In this document: positions 43,469 through 52,960 of the stretch, piece by piece | Layout of the letters: each line of letters opens with the position of its first letter | Numbering within the stretch: the stretch's first letter is position 1 | Source of the DNA: Tagaea sp. CACIAM 22H2 | GTDB lineage: Bacteria; Pseudomonadota; Alphaproteobacteria; CACIAM-22H2 | Length of the DNA stretch: 64,000 nucleotides | Direction: 5' to 3' | Assembly (NCBI GenBank): GCA_014444615.1 | Contig: PVXE01000001.1 | Coordinates: 1 to 64,000 of the forward strand | Position numbers and translations under genes: made by a program | The notes under the pieces: generated by a model | The model's input: only the letters and a program-made list of their open reading frames with translations | What the model was told of the DNA's origin: nothing | The model's database searches: none

Positions 43469-44928
43469 ACTTGGCCGCCCATCTGTTGCGCAATGCCAAA
43501 CGCGATCCGAACGGGCCCGCTCTGGGGCGCGGCGGCGTCGTTGTCGCCGATTGGGCCAGTATGGCCGCCCAAGTCGCCGAACTTGCCGGCGGTTTGCGCG
43601 GACTGGGATACGCGCCGGGTACATGCATCGCCATCGTCGCCTCGAACTCGATCGAGTACGCGGTGGCGATCTACGCGATCTGGTGGGCGGGTTATGCGGC
43701 CGTGCCCGTCAACGTGAAGCTCCATCCCAAGGAGCTCGCCTATTGCCTCGATCATTCGCAGGCCACGCTGGTTTTCCATTCGCGCGACATGGGCGAGAAC
43801 GTCGCCGCGAGCGGCAGTTCTGCGCGCATGGTCGAGATCGGTGGCGCGGATTGGCGGAAGCTCTTCGCCGATCCGGTCGAAATCGCGCCCGCGGCACCCG
43901 ACGATTTGCTGTGGCTGTTCTACACCAGCGGCACGACCGGCCGGCCGAAGGGTGCCATGATCACCCATCGCAACGCGCTGGCGGTGGCGACCAGTTATTA
44001 CGCCGATATCGATCCGCCCGAAGCGGGCGGGTGTTTGCTGCACGCGGCCCCCATGTCGCACGGCTCGGGGCTTTATATGTTCCCCACGCTGGCGATCGGT
44101 GCCGCGCAAGTCGTCCCCGAAAGCGGCGGCTTCGATCCCGCCGAAATCGAGGCGCTGTGGAAGCGCTGGAATAAGGTCTCGATGTTCGCCGCGCCCACGA
44201 TGGTGAAGCGTTTGGTCGAGCATCCGGGGATCGAGCCCGGAAAGCTGCGCGTCATCGTCTATGGCGGCGGGCCGATGTATGTCGCCGACCTGAAAGCCGC
44301 GATTGGCAAACTCGGCTATCGCTTCGCGCAGCTTTACGGCCAGGGCGAAAGCCCGATGTGCATCACCGGCATGACGCGGGCGACGATCGAAGCCGCACAC
44401 AAGGCGGGCGACGATGCGATCCTGGGCTCGGTCGGCACGGCGCAAACGGTCGTCGAGGTGCGCACCGCCGACGACGGCGAAGTGCTGGTGCGTGGGCCGA
44501 GCGTGATGAAGGGCTATTGGCGCGACGAAGCCGCGACGGCGAAGACGCTGAAAGACGGCTGGCTCCACACGGGCGACGTCGGCGAATTCGATGCGCGCGG
44601 CTATCTCACGCTCAAAGATCGATCCAAGGATCTCATCATCTCGGGCGGGTCGAATATCTATCCGCGCGAGGTGGAGGAAGTGTTGCAGCGCCATCCCGGC
44701 GTCGCCGAAGTCTCGGTCGTCGGGGCGGCCGACCCCGAATGGGGCGAAAGCGTCGTCGCTTTCGTCGTTCGGCGCGACGATAGCGTGACGCAAGCTGCGC
44801 TCGACGCGCTGTGCCTCGACAACATCGCGCGCTTCAAGCGTCCGAAGAAGTATATCTTCGTCGATGCGCTGCCGAAGAACGCCTACGGTAAAATTCTGAA
44901 AACGGAACTGCGCCAACGCCTTTCGTGA
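43465..44928 (+). CDS. AMP-forming acyl-CoA synthetase
   Basis: Protein of 487 residues of the ANL superfamily. The P-loop-like LFYTSGTTGRPKGAM (about 151-165), GQGESPM, GWLHTGDVG, RSKDLIISGGSNIYPREVE and the C-terminal catalytic Lys in KNAYGKILK are all present. It activates a carboxylic acid to its CoA thioester; the substrate may be a fatty, aryl or branched acid. Followed 28 bases later by an SDR gene, suggesting a small catabolic unit. Confidence 0.9.
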   Translation: MNLAAHLLRNAKRDPNGPALGRGGVVVADWASMAAQVAELAGGLRGLGYAPGTCIAIVASNSIEYAVAIYAIWWAGYAAVPVNVKLHPKELAYCLDHSQATLVFHSRDMGENVAASGSSARMVEIGGADWRKLFADPVEIAPAAPDDLLWLFYTSGTTGRPKGAMITHRNALAVATSYYADIDPPEAGGCLLHAAPMSHGSGLYMFPTLAIGAAQVVPESGGFDPAEIEALWKRWNKVSMFAAPTMVKRLVEHPGIEPGKLRVIVYGGGPMYVADLKAAIGKLGYRFAQLYGQGESPMCITGMTRATIEAAHKAGDDAILGSVGTAQTVVEVRTADDGEVLVRGPSVMKGYWRDEAATAKTLKDGWLHTGDVGEFDARGYLTLKDRSKDLIISGGSNIYPREVEEVLQRHPGVAEVSVVGAADPEWGESVVAFVVRRDDSVTQAALDALCLDNIARFKRPKKYIFVDALPKNAYGKILKTELRQRLS

Positions 44929-44956
44929 CGAATTTGGCGCGTAGCGGGGAGGGGGC

Positions 44957-45769
44957 ATGGGCCGGCTGACAGGCAAGACCGCGATCGTGACGGGGGCGGG
45001 ATCGTCCGGTCCCGGCTGGGGCAATGGCAAAGCGGTTGCCGTTCTCTATGCGCGCGAAGGGGCGAAGATCGTCTGCGTCGACGCAAAGCGCGATGCCGCC
45101 GAGGAAACGGCCGCGATCATTCGTGGCGAGGGCGGGGAAGCGCTGGTCGTCGCCGCCGATGTCGGCGCCAAGCGCGATGTCGACGCGCTGGTCGGCGAAT
45201 GCCTCGAGCGATGGGGCCGTATCGATATTCTGCATAACAATGTCGGCATCGTCGTCAAAGGCGGGCCGGTCGAACTCGACGAGGCGGATTGGGACCGCGT
45301 CGTGCGGGTCAATCTCAAAAGCATGTTCTTGACTTGCAAGGCCGTGCTGCCCGCGATGGTCCGGCAATTCGAAACGGACGGGAAGGGCGGCGCCATCGTC
45401 AACATCGCGTCGATCGCGGGCATTCGATATTTGGGCGTGCCCTATATCGCCTACAGCACGACCAAGGGCGCCGTCATTCCCTTCACCCAAGCTGTGGCGC
45501 TGGAATACGCCGCGCGCGGCGTGCGCGCCAATTGCGTGCTGCCCGGCTTGATGAACACGCCGATGATCGTCGAGCCGTTGAAGGGCGCCTATGGCGACGG
45601 CTCGGTCGAATCGATGATCGACGCGCGCAACCGCCTATGCCCGACCGGCAAGATGGGCGACGCGTGGGATGTCGCCTACGCCTCGCTGTTCCTGGCGTCG
45701 GACGAAGCCAAATACGTGACCGGCGTGGCGCTGCCGGTCGATGGCGGCATCACGTTGAAGATTTCATGA
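44957..45769 (+). CDS. Short-chain dehydrogenase/reductase
   Basis: Protein of 270 residues. Cofactor motif TAIVTGAGSSGPGWGNGKA is a slightly extended TGxxxGxG loop; Asp at VCVDAKRD suggests NAD preference. NNVGIV and catalytic Ser in NIASIAG and Tyr-x3-Lys in YSTTKGA are present, with LPVDGGI at the C-terminus. The reaction is a secondary-alcohol/ketone conversion of unknown substrate. Its last 20 bases overlap the 3' end of the AbrB-type gene on the other strand. Confidence 0.9.
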   Translation: MGRLTGKTAIVTGAGSSGPGWGNGKAVAVLYAREGAKIVCVDAKRDAAEETAAIIRGEGGEALVVAADVGAKRDVDALVGECLERWGRIDILHNNVGIVVKGGPVELDEADWDRVVRVNLKSMFLTCKAVLPAMVRQFETDGKGGAIVNIASIAGIRYLGVPYIAYSTTKGAVIPFTQAVALEYAARGVRANCVLPGLMNTPMIVEPLKGAYGDGSVESMIDARNRLCPTGKMGDAWDVAYASLFLASDEAKYVTGVALPVDGGITLKIS

Positions 45770-46796
45770 TCTTGCGCCGGAACAGCAGCGGCGCGACCGT
45801 GACGATGAACACGATGCGGAACAGGTGATGCGACGCGACCAGGGCGGAATCGACCGATAGCGCCAGCGCCACGAGGCTCATCTCCGCGAAACCGCCGGGC
45901 GAATAGGCGAGCACGAGCGCTTCGAAGCTTTCCGGCGTGACGCGCGACATGATCGCGGCGAACAGGATCGCCAAGCCCAGCATAATCAGCGTGACGACCA
46001 ATCCGTGGCTTGCGTGGCGTGCGATGGCGGAAAGCTTCGAGCCCGCGAAACGCTGACCGATTGCACAGCCCAGCACGACCTGTGCCGCGGCGACGATCTC
46101 GTAGGGCGGCTGGGCCTCGCTGATGCCGGTCAGATGCACGGCCATCGACACGGCCATGGGCCCCAACATCGTGCCCGCCGGCAGGCGGAACTTGATGCCG
46201 ATATAGGCGCCCGCCACGGCGCAGGCCGCGAGAATGCCGTAGTCGCGCAACGCCACTTCCAGAATGCCGATCGTCGCCTTGGCGGGCAGCGGCCCGACCA
46301 GGCCTTCCAGGCGGAACCAGATCGGCACGATCAGCACCGTCGCCATGACGCGCACGGTATGGATCAGCGACAGCACGCGCGGATCGGCGCCGTATTGGCT
46401 GCCGACCAGCGTCATCTCGGCAAGGCCGCCGGGCGTCGCGCCGAAAAACGCGGTCGTCTTATCGTGCTTGGCGACGCGGCGCAGATAGATATAGGCGGCA
46501 CCGCCCGCGACGAATATCCACACGACCAGCGCCGCCAGGGTGAAAACCCAATTGCCCATGCGGCCGAGCACGGCGGGCGTGAAGCCGGAGCCGAGCAGCA
46601 CGCCCAGGATGGTCACGAAGCCGTCGCGCAACCGGCGCGGCATCGCGACCTTGATGCCCGACATCGCCGCGATGGTGGTGAAACACATCGCGCCGAGCAT
46701 CCAGGGCAGCGGCACGGTCAGATACTTGAAGATGGCACCGCCGATGGTGCCGACGACGACCGCCAAGCCGATCGCGCGGAAGTCGAAATTTCCCAT
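45750..46796 (-). CDS. AbrB family membrane transporter
   Basis: Protein of 348 residues with about ten hydrophobic segments in two similar halves. Each half holds the family motif LPWMLGAM / LPAGTMLGPMA and GGLAEM / GGFAEMSLVA. AbrB-type (ammonia monooxygenase-like) proteins are thought to be transporters or regulators of small molecules; substrate unknown. Its start overlaps by one base the stop of the deacylase gene, so they are co-translated. Confidence 0.85.
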   Translation of the reverse strand: MGNFDFRAIGLAVVVGTIGGAIFKYLTVPLPWMLGAMCFTTIAAMSGIKVAMPRRLRDGFVTILGVLLGSGFTPAVLGRMGNWVFTLAALVVWIFVAGGAAYIYLRRVAKHDKTTAFFGATPGGLAEMTLVGSQYGADPRVLSLIHTVRVMATVLIVPIWFRLEGLVGPLPAKATIGILEVALRDYGILAACAVAGAYIGIKFRLPAGTMLGPMAVSMAVHLTGISEAQPPYEIVAAAQVVLGCAIGQRFAGSKLSAIARHASHGLVVTLIMLGLAILFAAIMSRVTPESFEALVLAYSPGGFAEMSLVALALSVDSALVASHHLFRIVFIVTVAPLLFRRKIMKSST

Positions 46797-47749
46797 CAAC
46801 CGACGTAGCGGCCGAGCCGCACCGCCGTTTGTCCTTTGCCCAAGCGCTTCGACGGCATGATCAATACGCAATCGTCGTAAGGCGTGAGGACTTTCTCCGT
46901 GCCGTCGGTCGCCAGCAACGTGCCCGCCTTCGGAATCGTTTCGAGCCCGATATAGGGATGCGCGAAGGCGAATTCGTCGCTGCGGATCGTCACGGCTTGC
47001 GTGACCTCGACGATCTTCTGCGGCGGGGGCTTGGCACCCAAGCGCGGCTCGATCCACTCGCGCGACACGGCACCGGTCGCCAGCAGGAAACGCAACGCCG
47101 TTTCCTTGGCGACGTCCGCGGATTTCTTTTCCCAATGCTGGCCGCATTCGACCAGCAGCGCGTTGCGCGGGCTGGCGGGATCGCCGAAACCGGCATAATC
47201 GCGCAGGCGCTTGCCCGCCGCGTGGCCTGCATCGGCGACGACGAATTCGGGGACGGACACGTCGCGCGCGAAGGCTTTGCCCTTGTCGAGGGGGCCGCAC
47301 AGCATCAGCGGCGGTGTCGCGTGCTGCATCGAATGGATATCGAGCAGCAGATCGACCGTATCGATGAACGGCCGGATGGCGCGCGCGCGTGCGAGTTCCG
47401 CCGAGCGGCGCGGCCCGTCGAGCGTTTCCTCGTTCCACAGGCGGTTGAAATCCTCGTCCACGAAGCGCGAGGCCTGCGGATTCTTCGGGTCGAACGATCG
47501 ATACGCGCCGATATTGCAGAACAGGAACGAAAGCTTGCCGCGCTGCGGCCGCACGCCTTCGCGCATCAGCCAATCGGCGGCGATGGCGCCGCAAAGCTCG
47601 TTGCCGTGCACGAGCGCGCTCACGCACACATGCGGGCCCGCTTTGCCGGAATCGAAACTCGTGGCGTATTCGACGCCCGTATTGCCCTTGGCGTAGGCCG
47701 AGATGTCCGGCGGCGTCAGCTCGACCGGATAGTTGTTTTCGTCTCTCAA
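46796..47749 (-). CDS. Succinylglutamate desuccinylase/aspartoacylase-like deacylase
   Basis: Protein of 317 residues of the M14-type AstE/AspA family. Zinc ligands are in the HxxE motif ALVHGNELCG (about 45-54) and in LLDIHSMQH; the ECGQHWE segment carries the likely catalytic Glu. These enzymes remove an acyl group from N-acyl amino acids. Neighbouring ArgE and formylglutamate amidohydrolase act on similar bonds. Confidence 0.85.
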   Translation of the reverse strand: MRDENNYPVELTPPDISAYAKGNTGVEYATSFDSGKAGPHVCVSALVHGNELCGAIAADWLMREGVRPQRGKLSFLFCNIGAYRSFDPKNPQASRFVDEDFNRLWNEETLDGPRRSAELARARAIRPFIDTVDLLLDIHSMQHATPPLMLCGPLDKGKAFARDVSVPEFVVADAGHAAGKRLRDYAGFGDPASPRNALLVECGQHWEKKSADVAKETALRFLLATGAVSREWIEPRLGAKPPPQKIVEVTQAVTIRSDEFAFAHPYIGLETIPKAGTLLATDGTEKVLTPYDDCVLIMPSKRLGKGQTAVRLGRYVG

Positions 47750-47761
47750 CGCGCGTTCTCC

Positions 47762-48367
47762 TTAAAGCAAACCGAACGCCGTCAGGTCGGCTTCGAGTTT
47801 CGCGGGCGATTGGAAATGCACGGCGTGCATGCCGACCGCCTTGGCGCCCTCGACGTTCTTGAGCGAGTCGTCGATGAACAGGCATTTTTCGGCGGGGGCC
47901 GCGATATGCTTCAGCATCGTGCGATAGATCGCCGGATCGGGCTTGATCAGCTTTTCCTCGCCCGACACGACGATATGGCGGAAGCGTTCCATGAACGCGA
48001 AACGCCAGCGCGAACGCGGAAACGTTTCGGCCGACCAGTTGGTGAGGCCATAGAGCGGCACGTTCTTCGCGTGCAGCCGCTCCAGCAGATCGACGGTGCC
48101 TTGCACGGCGCCGCCGACCGCGACCTCATGGCCCGCGTAATAGGCGCGGATCAAATGCGCCTTGTCGGGGAAACGCGCGATCAACTCGGCCTCGGCTTCG
48201 GCGATGCTGCGGCCGGCGTCCTGCTTCACGTTCCATTCCGGCGTGCAGACAGTGGCGAGGAAGTGTTCGATCGCCGCCATGTCGGGCAGCAGATGCTGGT
48301 AGACGCGACGCGGGTCCCAATCGACCAGCACGCCGCCGAAATCGAAGACGACAATAGTGGGTTTCAT
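47762..48367 (-). CDS. HAD-superfamily phosphatase (YihX-like)
   Basis: Protein of 201 residues. Motif I VFDFGGVLVDWDPR (7-20) has Gly in place of the common second Asp, as in YihX and haloacid dehalogenase-like members. Motif II LTNWS, Lys in KPDPAIY and motif IV FIDDSLKNVEGA are intact. Substrate unknown; E. coli YihX is a glucose-1-phosphatase. The start overlaps the argE stop (ATGA). Confidence 0.85.
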   Translation of the reverse strand: MKPTIVVFDFGGVLVDWDPRRVYQHLLPDMAAIEHFLATVCTPEWNVKQDAGRSIAEAEAELIARFPDKAHLIRAYYAGHEVAVGGAVQGTVDLLERLHAKNVPLYGLTNWSAETFPRSRWRFAFMERFRHIVVSGEEKLIKPDPAIYRTMLKHIAAPAEKCLFIDDSLKNVEGAKAVGMHAVHFQSPAKLEADLTAFGLL

Positions 48368-49539
48368 GCTGCTTTCGCTTCCAAACGTTCGACCATGCGG
48401 CGCAGGAACTGTTCGCACAACGCGATCTGCTCCAACGCCACGAATTCATCGGGTTTATGGGCCTGATCGATGTCGCCGGGCCCGCAAATGACGGTGGGAA
48501 TGCCGGCGGCTTCGAACAAGCCGGCTTCGGTGCCGAAGGCGACCTTGCCGGTCGCGTTGCCGCCCGACGCTGCCTTGGCGACTTGCGTCACCGTCGCGTC
48601 CTCGTCGCCCTTCAAGCCGGGGAAGGCGGAAATCTGTTCGAAGCGCACGCCGGTATCGGCGTGGACCGCCTTCATCTTCGGCTCGATCTCCTTGCGCACC
48701 CAGGCTTCCAGTTCGGCGAACAGCGCCTTGGGATTGTGCACGGGCAGATGGCGGAATTCGAAATCGAAGCTGCAATCCTTGGGCACGATGTTAAGCGCGG
48801 TGCCGCCGCGGATCACGCCGGTATGCGCCGTGGTGTGGGGAATGTCGAACTCGTCGTCGAACGGGCCGTCGGCGGCGAATTTCTCGTTCATGCGCACGAT
48901 GTAATCGACGATGCGCGCGGCGTATTGCACGGCGTTGACGCCGCGCGGGGCAAGCGACGAATGGCATTCGAAGCCGCGCACATGGCCGCGGAACGAGAGC
49001 TTCCCTTTATGCGCGCGGATCACCTTCATGCTGGTGGGTTCGCCCACCACACAGCCCGCCGGCTTCAGCCCGCGTTCCTTGATGTCGGCGATCAGGCGGC
49101 GCACGCCGATGCAGCCCACTTCCTCGTCGTAGGAGAACGCGAAATGGATCGGCGTTTTGAGTTTCGCCTTCTGGAATTCGGGTGCCAGCGACAGGCACAC
49201 CGCGACGAAGCTTTTCATATCGGTCGTGCCGCGCCCGTAGATGCGCCCGTCTTTCACCACCGGCTTGAACGGCTCGACCGTCCATTCCTGGCCGTCGATC
49301 GGCACGACGTCGGTGTGGCCGGACAGAACGAGGCCCGGCCTGTCGGCCGGACCGATCGTCGCCCAAAGATTGGCCTTCTTGCCTGTCTCGTCGAACACGA
49401 GATGCGAGTCGATGCCGAGTTTGCCGAGATAGCCGCGCACCCAGTCGATCAGGGCGAGATTGCTGTCGCGGCTTGTCGTGTCGAAGGAAACGAGCGTTTT
49501 GACGAGATCGAGTGCTTCCGGACTGGGGTCGCGGCTCAT
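48364..49539 (-). CDS. argE: Acetylornithine deacetylase
   Basis: Protein of 391 residues of the M20 peptidase family. LVLSGHTDVVP (about 69-79) with metal His, GRGTTDMKS with the bridging Asp, and SYDEEVGCIG with the catalytic Glu are followed by VVGEPTS. The stretch with DGQEWTVEPF is typical of ArgE. It removes acetate from N-acetylornithine, though related M20 enzymes act on other N-acyl amino acids and the local context leaves that open. Divergent from the M81 peptidase gene by about 100 bases. Confidence 0.87.
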   Translation of the reverse strand: MSRDPSPEALDLVKTLVSFDTTSRDSNLALIDWVRGYLGKLGIDSHLVFDETGKKANLWATIGPADRPGLVLSGHTDVVPIDGQEWTVEPFKPVVKDGRIYGRGTTDMKSFVAVCLSLAPEFQKAKLKTPIHFAFSYDEEVGCIGVRRLIADIKERGLKPAGCVVGEPTSMKVIRAHKGKLSFRGHVRGFECHSSLAPRGVNAVQYAARIVDYIVRMNEKFAADGPFDDEFDIPHTTAHTGVIRGGTALNIVPKDCSFDFEFRHLPVHNPKALFAELEAWVRKEIEPKMKAVHADTGVRFEQISAFPGLKGDEDATVTQVAKAASGGNATGKVAFGTEAGLFEAAGIPTVICGPGDIDQAHKPDEFVALEQIALCEQFLRRMVERLEAKAA

Positions 49540-49640
49540 GAATGGGGTCGTCCGTCGTGCGGGTTGCGAAGTCGCGGGCGAGTATGCCCAAACTGCGCCG
49601 TGGGCACAAATTCGTGGCGCGCAATTCAGGACGGCGAAAA

Positions 49641-51182
49641 ATGGGCACGGAAAATTCGGCAAAGCGCATCGCATTGATCGGCTTCCATCTGGAAAGCAAC
49701 GCCTTCGCCCCGCCGACGACGCCGGAGGATTTCCGGCGACTTTGCTATTTGGAAGGCGAGGCACTGGCGATCGAAGCGCGCAAAGCCACGCCGTCCTGCC
49801 CGCTGGAGTTTCCCGGCTTCTTCCGCGAAATGGACCGTCTGTCGCCCGGTTGGGTGCCGGTTCCGATCTTTTGCGCGGCAGCCGAACCGGGCGGTCCGAT
49901 CGAGCAGGAATTCTTCGACGCGTGTCTCGCCAAGATCGAAGGCATGCTGCGCCAAGCGGGGCCGGTCGACGCCGTCTATATCAGCAATCACGGCGCGATG
50001 ACCGCGACCGAGACTTTCGATCCCGACGGTGAGCTTTACCAGACCGTGCGCCGCTGCGTGGGCCCCGTGCCCATCGCCGCTTCGGTCGATCTGCACGCCG
50101 CGATTTCCGACGCGATGATCGACGCGGTCGACGCGTTCGTGTCCTATCGCACCAATCCGCATGTCGATCAGCGCGAGCGCGGGGCGGAGTGCGCGCGCCA
50201 TCTTGCCGAATTGATGGCGGGCGGCAAAAGTCATCTCGCGCTCGTGCGCCTGCCGCTCACGCCTGCTTCGGTCACGCTGCTGACGGCGAGCGGGCCCTAC
50301 GCCGATTTGATGAACGAAGCCGACGCGATCATGGCGAAGGACGATCGCCTGATGAATCTCTCGGTCGTCGGCGGTTTCGTGTTCGGCGACACGCCCAAGA
50401 ACGGCATGGCTTTCGTCGCGACGTCGCGCGACAGCGAGGCGCATGCGTTCGCGACCGCCGAGGGCTTGGCCGCGCGCGGCTGGGCCGACCGCCACCGCTT
50501 CGTCAAAAAGCTGACGCCGATTTCCCGGGCGCTCGAGCTTGCGCGCGATGCCGCTTCGGGCGCGACCGCGCCGGTGATCTTCTCGGACGCGGGCGACAAT
50601 CCCGGCGGCGGCGGGCGCGGCAACACGACCGAATTGTTGCTCGCTTTGCTCGACGCGAAAGCGACGAGCGTTCTGCTGGGCAATTTCGTCGACGGCGCGT
50701 TGGCGGCCGAAGCGGTCGCCAAAGGGAAGGGTGCGAAGTTCCGCGCGCGTTTCAATCGGGCGAACGCCGACCAATTCGGCAAGGCGTTCGAGCGCGACGC
50801 GACGGTGCTATCGGTCCATGACGGCAAGGTCGTCGGGCGGCGCGGGATTTTCGGCGGACGGCAGCTCGATCTCGGGCCCACCGCCGCGCTGGATCTGGGC
50901 GGCATCACCGTGGTGGTGACGACGGCGCGAAAGCAATGCGCCGATCCGGCGTTTTTCGAAATGCATGGCTTGGATATCGCGAAGGCGGCCTGCGTCTGCG
51001 TCAAGTCCCGCGGGCATTTCCGCGCCGGGTTCGACGAGTTTTTCCCGCCCGAGCGCGTCTACGAAGTCGATACCGGCGGCTTGACGGCCCCGGTGCTGGA
51101 GCGGATTGCGTTCCGCAATCTGCCGCGCCCGGTTTATCCGCTGGACGCGCATGCCCAATGGGCGCCGAAGGCTGCCGGTTGA
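49641..51182 (+). CDS. M81 family (MlrC-like) metallopeptidase
   Basis: Protein of 513 residues. The N-terminal DUF1485-type domain has GFHLESNAFAP (about 12-22), ISNHGAMTA, and PIAASVDLHAA; the C-terminal domain has IFSDAGDNPGGGGRGN. MlrC itself degrades linear peptides from microcystin; related proteins near dipeptide transporters probably process imported peptides. The start at 49641 removes a basic upstream stretch; a longer frame begins at 49542. Confidence 0.87.
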   Translation: MGTENSAKRIALIGFHLESNAFAPPTTPEDFRRLCYLEGEALAIEARKATPSCPLEFPGFFREMDRLSPGWVPVPIFCAAAEPGGPIEQEFFDACLAKIEGMLRQAGPVDAVYISNHGAMTATETFDPDGELYQTVRRCVGPVPIAASVDLHAAISDAMIDAVDAFVSYRTNPHVDQRERGAECARHLAELMAGGKSHLALVRLPLTPASVTLLTASGPYADLMNEADAIMAKDDRLMNLSVVGGFVFGDTPKNGMAFVATSRDSEAHAFATAEGLAARGWADRHRFVKKLTPISRALELARDAASGATAPVIFSDAGDNPGGGGRGNTTELLLALLDAKATSVLLGNFVDGALAAEAVAKGKGAKFRARFNRANADQFGKAFERDATVLSVHDGKVVGRRGIFGGRQLDLGPTAALDLGGITVVVTTARKQCADPAFFEMHGLDIAKAACVCVKSRGHFRAGFDEFFPPERVYEVDTGGLTAPVLERIAFRNLPRPVYPLDAHAQWAPKAAG

Positions 51183-51191
51183 AGACACCCG

Positions 51192-51224
51192 GCGATACCC
51201 CAAACGCTTGACGGGGTGTCGCCG
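51192..51224 (+). terminator. Hairpin after the M81 gene
   Basis: GGCGATACCCC (51192-51202) pairs with GGGGTGTCGCC (51214-51224) over 11 positions with one G-T pair and an 11-base loop. No T-run follows, so it may be a weak or rho-assisted terminator, or an mRNA stability element before the receptor gene. Confidence 0.45.
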
Positions 51225-51360
51225 TCGTATCCGACCCGCCGGGGGGTTGCCAGAACAGGCCGATTTCTGCGAACGTCGGTGCTGAACACAGTTGCATGCG
51301 CCGCCGGCGGCCGAGTTCGGCCGGGAATGCGGCGCTCCCCAACGGGAAGGACGATCGGAA

Positions 51361-52950
51361 ATGCACGTTAAAGTATCCCGCCTCGCGCGCTTTGCGGCCC
51401 TGACGGTCGTGGCGCTGCCGCTTCTCGCTGGTGCCGCGCGCGCGCAGGACCTGACGATGGGGGTGGGCGGCAACATTACGTCGATGGATCCGCATTTCCA
51501 CAATCTCGCCCCGAACAACGGCATCGCCGTCCATCTGTTCGACCGCCTTGTCCATCAGGACGAGTTGCAGCGTTTGATCCCCGGCCTTGCCGAATCTTGG
51601 AAGCCGGTCGACGACACGACTTGGGAATTCAAGCTGCGCCGCGGCGTGAAGTTCCACGACGGCTCGGATTTCGACGCGGCCGATGTGGTCGCGACGATCA
51701 AGCGCGTGCCGTGGGTGCCGAACTCGCCGTCGTCCTTCTCGATTGCGACGCGCCCGATCACCGAAACCATCGTCGTCGATCCCTATACGATCCGTTTCAA
51801 GACCGCGCGCCCCTATCCGCTGCTGCCGACCGATCTGTCGATCGTCAACATCGTCAGCCGCAAGGCCGTCGAGGCGCCGACCGCCGAATTCAATTCCGGC
51901 AAGTCGGCGATCGGGACGGGGCCGTTTAAATTCGTCGAGTTCGTGCCGGGCGATCGCGTCGTCCTGCAACGCAACGACGCCTATTGGGGGCCGAAGCCCC
52001 ATTGGGCGAAGGTGACGGCGCGCATCATCACCAACCCGTCGGCCCGCACGGCCGCCTTGCTGTCGGGCGACGTGCAGATCATCGATCAGGTGCCGACGCA
52101 GGATCTGGCGCGCGTTCGCGCCAACGCGCAAACCGCCATCGCCAAGACCGGGTCGAACCGCCTGATCTATCTCCATCTCGATCAGAACCGCGACCAGACG
52201 CCGTTCGCGACCGACAAGCAGGGCGCGGTGCTGCCCAACAACCCGCTGAAGAACAAGCGCGTGCGGCAGGCGCTGTCCAAGGCGATCAATCGCGAAGCGA
52301 TCGCGCAGCGCCTGTTCGACGGCGAAGCCATTCCCGCGGGCAGCCTGCTGCCGCCGGGCTTCTTCGGCGCCCCCCAGAACCAGAAGGCGGATGCCTTCGA
52401 TCTCGAAGGGGCGCGCAAGCTGCTCGCCGAGGCGGGTTATCCCAACGGCTTCGGCTTGACGATCCACGGCCCCAATGACCGCTATCCCGAGGACGAGAAG
52501 GTCCTTCAGGCGATCGGCCCGATGTTCAGCCGCATCGGCATCGACACGCGCGTGCTGACGCAGCCTTGGGCGACGTACTCCTCGCAGGCCGGCGCGCCCA
52601 ATTACGCGTTCTCGGTGATGCTGGTCGGCTGGGGTGCGGGCACGGGCGAAATGTCCAACCCGCTGCGCTCGCTGCTGGCGAGCGTCAATCCGCAGACCGG
52701 TTTCGGTCCGTCCAATCGCGGCCGCTACTCGAACCCGCAACTGGACGAGGTGCTGACCAAGGCCCTGTCGACCGTCGACGATCCGGCGCGCGCCAAGCTG
52801 CTCGCCGAGGCCGCCGAAATCGGCGTGGCCGATGTCGGCCTGATCCCGCTTTACTATCAGGTGAACCTGTGGGGCCATCGCCGCGCCGTCGCCTATACGC
52901 CGCGCGCGGACGAGTACACGCTCGCCCACATGGTCCGCCCCGCCAACTAA
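51361..52950 (+). CDS. Peptide ABC transporter substrate-binding protein (first copy)
   Basis: Protein of 529 residues of the SBP family 5. A signal peptide (ends near GAARAQ, residue 29) directs it to the periplasm. Family segments: GGNITSMDPHFHN, GLAESWKPVDDTTWEFKLR and KFHDGSDFDAADVVATIKR. It is collinear with the second copy at 53981, about 60% identical by eye, with stretches of exact DNA identity. It should bind peptides or similar cationic compounds for the DppBCDF system downstream. LysR follows 10 bases later. Confidence 0.93.
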   Translation: MHVKVSRLARFAALTVVALPLLAGAARAQDLTMGVGGNITSMDPHFHNLAPNNGIAVHLFDRLVHQDELQRLIPGLAESWKPVDDTTWEFKLRRGVKFHDGSDFDAADVVATIKRVPWVPNSPSSFSIATRPITETIVVDPYTIRFKTARPYPLLPTDLSIVNIVSRKAVEAPTAEFNSGKSAIGTGPFKFVEFVPGDRVVLQRNDAYWGPKPHWAKVTARIITNPSARTAALLSGDVQIIDQVPTQDLARVRANAQTAIAKTGSNRLIYLHLDQNRDQTPFATDKQGAVLPNNPLKNKRVRQALSKAINREAIAQRLFDGEAIPAGSLLPPGFFGAPQNQKADAFDLEGARKLLAEAGYPNGFGLTIHGPNDRYPEDEKVLQAIGPMFSRIGIDTRVLTQPWATYSSQAGAPNYAFSVMLVGWGAGTGEMSNPLRSLLASVNPQTGFGPSNRGRYSNPQLDEVLTKALSTVDDPARAKLLAEAAEIGVADVGLIPLYYQVNLWGHRRAVAYTPRADEYTLAHMVRPAN

Positions 52951-52960
52951 GGGCGTCGCG

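Noticed and set aside
46797..47885. Long frame fusing extra sequence to the AbrB-type transporter
   Set aside because: The extra part is antisense-like or out-of-frame sequence of the deacylase gene; the ATG at 46796 gives a proper membrane protein and an overlap with the deacylase stop.
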